A DNA stretch of 64,000 nucleotides, from assembly GCA_963709175.1 (NCBI GenBank), contig CAVPVK010000011.1:496001-560000 (forward strand). Reading direction: 5' to 3'. The position numbers and the translations under genes are program-made. This DNA is from JANXQG01 sp963709175. GTDB taxonomy: Bacteria > Planctomycetota > Planctomycetia > Pirellulales > Thermoguttaceae. This document shows, one piece after another, positions 56,941 through 64,000 of this stretch; positions within the stretch are counted from its first letter, which is position 1, and the number at the start of each line of letters is the position of its first letter. The notes under the pieces were generated by a model. That model saw nothing but the letters and a program-made list of their open reading frames with translations, had not been told where the DNA came from and did no database searches.

Positions 56941-59900
56941 TCACTTGGTATCCAGCCGCAACAACCTCAAGCCATAAGGCGCCCTGAGCGTCACGTCGAT
57001 TGGCCCTGCAACGCTCGCGTTGACGATTTCGCCCGTCTCCGCGTCTAATAAACGGCAGCCGCGCGGATCAAAACCCAGGGCCTCGCTGCTGAAGGAAACC
57101 TTCGCCTCGACCGCTTCGGGCGACCAACTTGCCAGCACGATCAACGCTGCCTTCTTGGCGGGATCGGAGAGCACCAGCCACTTCACCGCGTCCGGCCGGT
57201 CGGCAATCACTGCAGGACGATCCCAATAGTTTCCGGCCTTGACGCGATTGTCGCCGTAGCCGAAATCGGCCAGGTACCGGTCCAGCGGCCCGGAATGCTG
57301 AATCTCGTGCACGGTCCGCATGCCCCACTCGATCCGCAACCGCAAACGTTGAAGTTCCTCCGCCGGCATCTTGGTGGCCAGCCCAGCCAAGACTTTGTTC
57401 GTCGATCCGCAGACGTCGTACAGGCTCAAAGGCAGATTGCCGGTTTGCCGTCCGATGGTCTCGGTCCTCAGCCATTCGGGCGAGAACGGCCGATCGACGG
57501 CCAATTCATGGTCCAGGTCGGCTGTGGCCCAGGTTTGCAAGGGGAGCACCAGCGTGTTGGTCATGTGGACGACCCATTCCAACGGCTCGCTCCGCTTCCG
57601 CCGCCATTGGCAAAGCAGGTTCCAGACCCGCTTCTGATACTCCCGCTGGTTCCAGAGAACCAGGCAGGGCTGGATCTCGCCGTCTTCGGCCAGGTAGGCG
57701 TCGCTGGTCCGCGGATTGACGGCCAGGCGGGGATAGGTGTTGTCCCAATACAGGCTCACGCCTCGCTTGAGCCACTCGTTGGCGAACCAGCAGCCGAAAT
57801 CGCGGTAACTCGGACCGTAGGTGACATCGACCGACCGGCCAAGCTTGCGGTAGCCGCCGACGCTGGCCGCGTCCAGCGGCGTGCGGGCGTGGGCGTCGGC
57901 CTCGGCGTCCCACTCGTCCTGGAAGACGGCGTATTCCGGCCGCGCCGCGGCGGCTTCCATCTCCTCATGGTAGACGGTCAGCGGCCGTTTGGGGCCAACG
58001 TCGCGGGCGCGGTTGGCAAAGTGCGAAACGCTGTCGGCCCAGTTCCACGTGCCATGGACCAGCGGCGGCTGGTTACGGCGGACGTACTCCGTCAACCATG
58101 CCGTATCCAGCGGCTTGCCGTCGCGGCAGGCGAGGATCTTATCGACGACCGTCCAATCGTCGCGGTAGGGACCTTGGCTGGGGCACTGCAGGCCGCCGAA
58201 GGGAACCACGGCCAGCCCGCCGGGGATGTCGGGCAGCCGTCGCCGCCAGTCGGCCGGCAGCGGCTTGGTGGGCGAGGCCTGCAAACCGAAAACCAGCTCC
58301 CGCGGGTGGCGGAGCACGATCGGCCGGTTGATGATAAGAACGTCCAGGGCGAGGACGCCGTGGCGGCGGACTAGCCGGTGCGTGGGCTCCTTCGAGTTGC
58401 CCTTCGCCGTGACCCAACCGCGGTCGTTCTCACCGAACCAGGCTAGCCCGCGGGCCTCGGCGCCGAGCCACACGTAGGGCACGAAGCCGTTTCGCCAGGC
58501 CTTGCTGCGTGCGGTCTGGGAGCCGTCCCAGACGACGCCCTCTCCCGCCGGCGCCGCGCCAGAGTAGTTGTGCCGTAGCCCGTCGCCGATGGTGTGCATG
58601 AGGGGAACTTCCTCGTCCCGCAGCGGGATCTCGATCCACAAGCGGTCGATCTCCGCCGGAGTGCGACCGGGAGTAAGCCGCATTTGAACCTTCATGCAGC
58701 CATCGGGCTCGATGGTCGAATGGGTTTCGACTTGCACAGCATCGGCGACGGCCGTCGCCTGGTACTCGGCGGCGGCGGGCTTGGTGGAACTCCACTTGCC
58801 GGCCATTTGGGTCCATGGCTGTTCCTTGCCGGCGCAAAGCAGGTGCAGGCGGATAGGACCCGCCAACATATCGCGGCCAAGGCTCGTCACGCGGTCCCAG
58901 AGCCCAAAGCCGTTCAACGTGTACGTGCGCCCCACGACGGCCGCGGTATTGCCCGTCACGCGGACCGGTTCGAATGGCGGGAAGACTTCGTCGCTGAGTC
59001 CAAGCGTGTTCTTCTCCCAAGCGAAATGCCGGCGGGCGAAGGTGAAGCGGTCGCCCGGCTCGAGGCGGCCGTCGGCCTTGATCAGATCGGCCGCGAGCGT
59101 GTAATCGCCGTCGGGCAGCTCGGGCAGCGGCAGCTCCTGCTCCACGCTGCTCAGCGCCCTTGATGTCGAAAGCACCACGCCGCCGCCGCCATCCAGCCAG
59201 CGTCAAGCGGACTTGCGAGGGGCCCCGCGGCGGAGCGTCGGGCAGGCACCGATAGGTAATCAGATTGCGGCTGGGGAACACGTGTGCCTCGAGCTGCAAT
59301 GCCCGGGGCTGAACGGCTTTGAGCTTCTCCGACGGGCGGTAGCGCCGCCAGGCATTTTCGGCCTCCTCGGGCAAGAGGGCCTTGCCGTAAAGGCGAACGT
59401 CGCGAAAGATGCCGATCGGTTCGTAGGGCGAAAGCTGCAATTGGCTGCAATACGCCGGGCCGCCCGTGGTCGCCAGCCCGCGGCCGAGAGTCTTCTCCGC
59501 CAGGCGGCCGTTGATGTACATGGCGATCGTCTTTTCCTTCCAGGTGATGAGCAGATGATACCAGGTGCGCGGATGGAACTCGGTCTCAAGACCGTCGTGG
59601 AGGAAGTGCAGATCGTTTCCAGCGGGAAAGTAGAGGGTCATGGGCTTCAGCCCCAGCCCGCCGCCGTCGTTAAGAAAGTAGAGCGAGAACGGCCCGGCGA
59701 GAAAGGTGCGGTTGTTGTCGGCGTAGTTGTTCACGCCCACCGGTTGCAGCCAGAACTCGATTGACCCTTCATGAAGGTCAAGGAGCTTGGGAGCGGAGAT
59801 CGTCAGCGGCCCGAGGTAGCCGCTGTAGCCGGAGGCAGGCGAGACGCTCGCATTACGGGCGGGTTGGATCTCGAGGCCGTCCAGGCGATTGGCGGTTGGA

Positions 59901-60781
59901 CGGGCGTCGCCGCGGAGCGGAAGTTCCACAAGCGGCGCGTGATTGGGGCAGAACCAGGGCGACCCGTCAGCCACGGGACCCATGCCTGGCCCAGCCTCGG
60001 ACTCGTCGGGCCAGAACTTGACGATTTGCGTGTGGATCCGCACCTCGTCGATCGCTCCGGCTAGTCCGGCGTCTTGCCGCTGGTTGTTGCCGACATAGAT
60101 CGGGCCGAGGTGGTTCTCGTCTTCCTCGCCAGCGGCGAGGCCTTCGCCCCATTGCAACGGCCGGGCCTGGCACTGGCGGCCATCAACGAAGAGGCGGCGG
60201 AAGGCGATGGGATAACCGTCGCTCACCCCGGCCACGTGGATCCACCGCCCGACCGGCACCGCGCCGGGCGGGCTGCTCGTCCGCGTGGCCTGCCCGTCGG
60301 CACCGTTGGTCGTTTCCAGGTGCAATGCGCCCTGCGCGTCGACCAGCAGGGCAAAGCCCTTGGTGGCGGGCTTGCCGGCTGCCGGCTTGCCGGTGCTTGC
60401 CGGCCGGCAGACGATGTACGCCTGTTTCTGCGGATAGCGGTCCAGCCTGATCCAGGCCTCGATGGAAAGATTCCCGCCGGGGAAGGTGGCTTTGGGCACG
60501 ATGCGCACGGCGCCGTGGCCGTGGACATGCAGCGTTCCACCGAATCGGCCTGGCGTTGCGATGGTGGCGTCGCCGAGCATCTCGCGGTCGATCGGCTTCG
60601 CCGTTCCTTCGATATCGGAGAGGTCACGGGCGTTGAAGGGGCAGAGGAGCCATGTGTGAGGGTCAGACCGATACGGGGCCTGGAAAGCAACATCTGTGGC
60701 GACGGCGCGTCCAAAGAGGGCGGCGAGGCAGCCAGCCAGGAGCAGGGCACGATGAGAACTGGAACGAAGATTCTTGGTCAT
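56941..60781 (-). CDS. Secreted LamG plus glycoside-hydrolase-like protein, about 1280 aa, one frameshift
   Basis: The protein starts at ATG 60781 with a signal peptide (ALLLAGCLAALFGRAVA). Two concanavalin-like LamG domains follow: GNLSIEAWIRLDRYPQKQAY ... IYVGNNQRQDAGLAGAIDEV and GSIEFWLQPVGVNNY ... WYHLLITWKEKTIAMYINGR. The frame breaks near 59190 in a GCGGCGGCGG run; it resumes GGGGVVLSTSRALSSVEQEL. A beta-sandwich part and a barrel-like part follow (GLAWFGENDRGWVTAKGN, DEVPLMHTIGDG-type strand, TYGPSYRDFGCWFANEWLKR, GVSLYWDNTYPR, WVVHMTNTLVLPLQTWA), ending in a beta domain. It resembles large planctomycete DUF6067-type glycosidases. Substrate unknown, probably an external polysaccharide. 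Confidence 0.75.
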
Positions 60782-60847
60782 GGGTGGGATCGTCGTGGGG
60801 ATAGCGCTTGGAGAGAAGCTTCAGTATATCGGTCTGCGATCGCTGTG

Positions 60848-60985
60848 GTAGTAGGTCGATTCGGCAGAGCACGAGTCGTAGGCAGGGACAAGTTTGCGCG
60901 GTTCCAGCAGCACACGCCGCAGCGCTACCGATCGACTCCGTTGTCGGAACTGTGCGAGCTTCGGACCTACCGTCCTTTCCACGGA
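60848..60985 (-). repeat. Dispersed repeat with coding-like content, copy 2
   Basis: On the minus strand the stretch starts GTAGGTCCGAAGCTCGCAC and ends TCGACCTAC; its ends GTAGGTC/GACCTAC are inverted copies. It reads KLAQFRQRSRSVALRR and EPRKLVPAYDSCSAEST. It lies in the 218-bp gap upstream of the LamG gene, in opposite orientation to copy 1. Confidence 0.55.
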
Positions 60986-60999
60986 TCGGCAGAATGGAC

Positions 61000-62943
61000 C
61001 TACTTCCCCAGCGATCCCAGCTTTTCGGCGGCCGCCGCGTCGCCGGGGTTCAATTCGAGGACTGCACGAAGCTCCTCGGCCGCATGCGTCCGGTCGCCGA
61101 CTTCCAGGTAGGCGTCGGCCAGCGTCTGGCGGCAAACCGCGTTCTTCCCGTCCGACAATTCGCAGGCTCGCCGGGCAAGTTCCACGGCCTTGGGCCCGTC
61201 ACGGAAGCGGCGGTCGGGGCAACTGGCGTAAATCCAGGCGAGCGTCCTCGGTCCCATCGGTTGCTGCGGCGCCAGGGCAATGGCCTGTTCCAGCAGCGCG
61301 ATCGCCGCGGGCACATGGTGCCGCGGCGCCAAGAAGATCGCCAGCTTTTGCATGGCCGGCGCCCGCTCCGCCGCGTCAGGAATTGCACGAACGCAAGCCA
61401 TGGCCTCATCGATCCGCCCTTGCCCGGCCATGGCCTGGGCCAGTTCGGGCGGCGTCTGCCGGTAATGGGCCGCATCCATTTCCAGGACCTTGCGGAACTC
61501 CGCTTCGGCGTCGGCGAACTTCTCTCGATGCAACAAGGCGTCACCCAGGTTCTCGCAGGCCACAGGATTATCGCCCGTGATCGTCAGCGCATGGCGAAAG
61601 AGCCGCTCGCTGTTGGCCCAGCAACTGGTCTGTCCGTGCGCGACGACGAGCAAGGCCGCCAGTGTCGTAGCGGTGAGTGCGGCGAGGATGATGCTAGAGC
61701 GCCGTCCCGGACCCAACGCCCATTGTGCCGCGGCAGTGATTCCCCAAACCGTCGCGAGAAAGATGCCGATGGAAGGAATGTAGCAGTAGCGATCGGCCAT
61801 CGCCTGCGAGCCCACCTGCACCAGGCCGATCACTGGCACGAGCGTGAACAGGTACCAAAGCCAGCCGACAGCCACTGCGCTCGCAGTTCCGCCCGGGCAC
61901 GATGTACTCATGGTCGTGGTCGGCGGAATTTCGCTTCGAACGAGCGAAATCAGAATCCACCACGCCGCCCCGACGCTTGCGGCCGCCAGCAACAGCCCGG
62001 CGAGTGCCGCTTGCCAGGCCGAAGGGTGGAAGTTGTATGGGTAATAGACGGCCAAATCGAACGGCCAAATCAGCATGGCAAGATACTTGACGCAGGCGAT
62101 CGACGCATTGGCCAGGCGAACCGGCAAGCCGGCCGTATCGTGTAGCATGGCCATAGCGCCTTCGCTCGCTTGGGCCGCAATGGTCGCGACGGCGACGGCC
62201 AGGGAAAGTGCCACCAGAGGCAGCTTTTCGAACAAGAGGCGGAAGGATGAGAAACGAGGGGTATCCATTCTTTGCAGCGGCCAGAAGTCCAGAAGCAAGA
62301 GCACCGCGGGCAAGGTGACGAGCATCGACTTTGACATCAGCCCCAGGGCCATGCCGAAGAAGACCACGATCCAACGGCCGAAACCGGGTCTTTCGGCATA
62401 GCGGTGATAGGCCAGCAGCGTAAGCAAGAAGAAAAGCGTGCTGAGCACGTCCTTGCGTTCTGCAATCCATGCTACCGATTCAACATGCAGCGGATGGACG
62501 GCAAACAGCGCGGCTACCGCGGCGCTCCGCCACCGCGCGGCCGTCATTCTCCGCAAGACGATGAAGAGCAGGACCGCGTCGACCGCATGCAAGGCGGCGT
62601 TGACGGCATGGTGCCCGCCTGGCCAGACGCCAAAAATCTGGCAGTCCAACATCAGCGAGAACCAGGTCAATGGGTACCAATTGGCAGTTTCAGAACTGGT
62701 AAGGGCCCAGCCGATGCCGCCCAGCGAGAAACCGTGGCAAACGTGAGGGTTGTCGGGCACGTAGACCGTGTCGTCGTAGTTAACAAACTCGAAGCCGATG
62801 ACCTGTAAATAGATCACGGTCGTCAGAAGGACCAGAGTGGCGGCGACGACGACGTCGATCAACCAGGCCGGGGTGCGCGGTGCGCGGGCGTCAGGACGTC
62901 GCGGCGTGGCCCGCGACCGCTTCACAGTTCGTGGCTTGGGCAT
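61000..62943 (-). CDS. Multi-pass GT-C-like membrane protein with C-terminal TPRs
   Basis: The 647-residue protein starts at ATG 62943 (a GTG 24 bases upstream is weaker). After a basic N-terminus come about ten transmembrane segments: VVVAATLVLLTTVIYLQVIG, AVAALFAVHPLHVESVAWIA, LPAVLLLLDFWPL and others. VNYDDTVYVPDNP and NWYPLTWFSLMLDCQ are in external loops, with the acidic DD that GT-C glycosyltransferases use. The C-terminal 200 residues are TPR units (ERLFRHALTITGDNPVACEN, LGDALLHREKFADAEAEFRK, IALLEQAIALAPQQPMGP). Architecture is that of TMTC-like O-mannosyl- or PMT-family proteins common in planctomycetes. Donor and acceptor are unknown. Confidence 0.82.
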   Translation of the reverse strand: MPKPRTVKRSRATPRRPDARAPRTPAWLIDVVVAATLVLLTTVIYLQVIGFEFVNYDDTVYVPDNPHVCHGFSLGGIGWALTSSETANWYPLTWFSLMLDCQIFGVWPGGHHAVNAALHAVDAVLLFIVLRRMTAARWRSAAVAALFAVHPLHVESVAWIAERKDVLSTLFFLLTLLAYHRYAERPGFGRWIVVFFGMALGLMSKSMLVTLPAVLLLLDFWPLQRMDTPRFSSFRLLFEKLPLVALSLAVAVATIAAQASEGAMAMLHDTAGLPVRLANASIACVKYLAMLIWPFDLAVYYPYNFHPSAWQAALAGLLLAAASVGAAWWILISLVRSEIPPTTTMSTSCPGGTASAVAVGWLWYLFTLVPVIGLVQVGSQAMADRYCYIPSIGIFLATVWGITAAAQWALGPGRRSSIILAALTATTLAALLVVAHGQTSCWANSERLFRHALTITGDNPVACENLGDALLHREKFADAEAEFRKVLEMDAAHYRQTPPELAQAMAGQGRIDEAMACVRAIPDAAERAPAMQKLAIFLAPRHHVPAAIALLEQAIALAPQQPMGPRTLAWIYASCPDRRFRDGPKAVELARRACELSDGKNAVCRQTLADAYLEVGDRTHAAEELRAVLELNPGDAAAAEKLGSLGK

Positions 62944-62968
62944 GGGCGATGCTTCTCGGAATAGCACA

Positions 62969-63033
62969 TCCCTTCGTAGAACGGAATTTATTCCGTTCGA
63001 TCAAAGCGGAATAAATTCCGTTCTACGAAGGGA
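62969..63033. repeat. Palindromic repeat, CGTAGAAC family, copy 2 (perfect 27-bp arms)
   Basis: The 27-base left arm (62969-62995, containing CGTAGAACGGAATTTATTCC) is an exact inverted copy of the right arm (63007-63033), with an 11-base spacer. It lies 26 bp upstream of the GT-C/TPR gene start and 40 bp beyond the scpB stop. The diverged copy at 6100-6172 shows this is a repeat family. Confidence 0.8.
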
Positions 63034-63072
63034 CGTACCAACCAATTAACCAAGTTGCTTTTCTGCAAGCCT

Positions 63073-63819
63073 CTATTGCCGGTCCAACTCCTCGCTTTGC
63101 GGCAGGTCGGCCAGCGTCTGGAGGCCAAAGAGTTGCAAGAAGCGATCCGTGGTAAAGTACTGTACCACGCGCCGCTTGCCGGGCAATCGCTCGATCCGCA
63201 GCAGACCGCGGTGCACCAGTTGCGAAAGGACTGCGCCGCTGGGCCGGCCGCGCACGGCGGCGATCTGCTCGCCGGTGAGCGGCTGTTGGTAGGCCACGAT
63301 GGCCAGCAGATCGATCGCCGCTTGGGAAAGCCTGGCCTCGCGGACGCGGCCATAGAACCGCTCGCGGAGCGGATGAAACGGCCGGCGGAGGGTCATGCGG
63401 TAGCCGTCGGCATCCTCTTCGATGAAGTATGGGCAACCGTTCTGGCCGTAACGCCGGTTGAGATCGGCGATCAGCCCGCCGATATCGCCCGGCTCGACGC
63501 CGCGCATCAACTCGGCTGCTCGGGCGGCGGTCAAAGGACGGTTTGCACGGTCGCCCACAAAGAGCATCGCCTCGATGATTCCCTGGGGAGTTGGCGGACC
63601 AGAATCGTCGTCCGCCACTTCCTCGTCGATTCCTGGGGCCTGTTCGTGCGGTGCAGCTTGCCCGAGGCCCGGCTCCACGGCGGCATCGGCCGCCGTGGGC
63701 TGCTGCCCTTGGAGTTCGGACGCGTTGACCGAACCCATGACCTGCGCAAAGGCCCGCGCGAGTTCATCTAACGAAACGGGATCCTGGTCGCCGCGGCTCT
63801 GTTCGGGTGTACTGGTCAT
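63073..63819 (-). CDS. scpB: Segregation and condensation protein B
   Basis: The 248-residue protein has an acidic, low-complexity N-terminus (about 1-75) and then the ScpB winged-helix core: PQGIIEAMLFVGDRANRPLT, IGGLIADLNRRYGQNGC, EEDADGYRMTLRRPFHPLRE, LSQAAIDLLAIVAYQQPLTG, EQIAAVRGRPSGAVLSQLVH and RLPGKRRVVQYFTTDRFLQL. ScpB works with Smc and ScpA to condense the chromosome. The ATG at 63819 is preferred over the 18 codons further upstream, which look non-coding. scpA is not seen next to it. The N-terminal extension is longer than in most ScpB proteins. Confidence 0.92.
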   Translation of the reverse strand: MTSTPEQSRGDQDPVSLDELARAFAQVMGSVNASELQGQQPTAADAAVEPGLGQAAPHEQAPGIDEEVADDDSGPPTPQGIIEAMLFVGDRANRPLTAARAAELMRGVEPGDIGGLIADLNRRYGQNGCPYFIEEDADGYRMTLRRPFHPLRERFYGRVREARLSQAAIDLLAIVAYQQPLTGEQIAAVRGRPSGAVLSQLVHRGLLRIERLPGKRRVVQYFTTDRFLQLFGLQTLADLPQSEELDRQ

Positions 63820-63908
63820 GGGAAGACAAAGCGAAATGACGAATGACGGGGACGCGAGCAACCCTTTCGTCATTCATCATTCAGTCTTCGTCAATTCCTT
63901 TCCTCAGC

Positions 63909-64000
63909 TCACTTCCAGCGTTTTGCGACTTCGTGCTTCATGAATTTCAGCCCATCGGAGGCCAATTGGTGCTCGCTCTGATACATCCTCCGCCAGATCT
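63909..64000 (-). CDS. C-terminal fragment of an unidentified gene (cut by window edge)
   Basis: The last 29 residues (IWRRMYQSEHQLASDGLKFM, then KHEVAKRWK and TGA) run off the right edge on the minus strand, upstream of scpB in the same direction. The peptide is helical and basic. The family cannot be named from so little sequence. Confidence 0.5.
   Translation of the reverse strand, partial: IWRRMYQSEHQLASDGLKFMKHEVAKRWK

Overview
The window looks like a chromosomal piece of a high-GC Planctomycetota bacterium, probably of the Pirellulales/Thermogutta type. The evidence is two DUF1559 pseudopilin-like proteins, a secreted Ala/Gly-rich 'mu-protocadherin-like' protein, a YHS/polysaccharide-export pair, LpxA, a GT-C/TPR membrane protein, a LamG plus glycoside-hydrolase-like secreted protein, and many short palindromic intergenic repeats. 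No rRNA, tRNA, CRISPR array, phage gene or transposase was seen.

Left part (1-20 kb): the tail of a maltokinase/trehalose synthase, then glgB, a secreted protein of unknown function, hrpB, a methyltransferase and a Gfo/Idh/MocA dehydrogenase. From about 8.4 to 19.9 kb there is an island of storage, osmotic and membrane genes: MFS remnant, SgcJ/EcaC-like protein, Ala-rich surface protein, aquaporin, coiled-coil membrane protein, polyphosphate kinase 2, SulP permease, membrane protein and a GH63/MGH1-like glucosidase. Nearly every gene here is broken by frameshifts although its protein stays recognisable when frames are joined. The island is bracketed by a 43-bp direct repeat: the start of the intact Gfo gene at 8104-8146 and the start of a truncated Gfo gene at 19889-19931, next to rhaB.

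Middle part (20-43 kb, mostly intact frames): rhaB; an Rrf2 regulator; an envelope cluster (repeat-rich secreted protein, YHS-like protein, Wza-like lipoprotein); divergent DUF1559 genes; an MscS-related channel; a DegT aminotransferase; leuS; a secreted beta-carbonic anhydrase; an MGDG-synthase-like glycosyltransferase; an ABC ATPase; a C69 dipeptidase; a DUF58 protein; trxA; and a large tandem-duplicated acetyltransferase-like protein.

Right part (42-64 kb): an SDR epimerase, a divergent RNase HII-like protein and sixA lie on the plus strand. A sigma-54 activator overlaps hisC, which is followed by hisB. Then come lpxA, a TPR protein, an amino-acid permease, cstA, a heparinase-like unknown protein, a YdjY protein, a long LamG/glycosidase protein, a TPR/GT-C protein, scpB and a cut-off gene at the right edge.

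The most unusual signals are the frameshift-dense island with its flanking repeat, short palindromic elements lying in frame inside hrpB and cstA and at the hrpB stop codon, the tandem GNAT-like protein, and the RNase HII-like paralog. All calls come from reading the sequence. No database search was run, so family names rest on recognised motifs.
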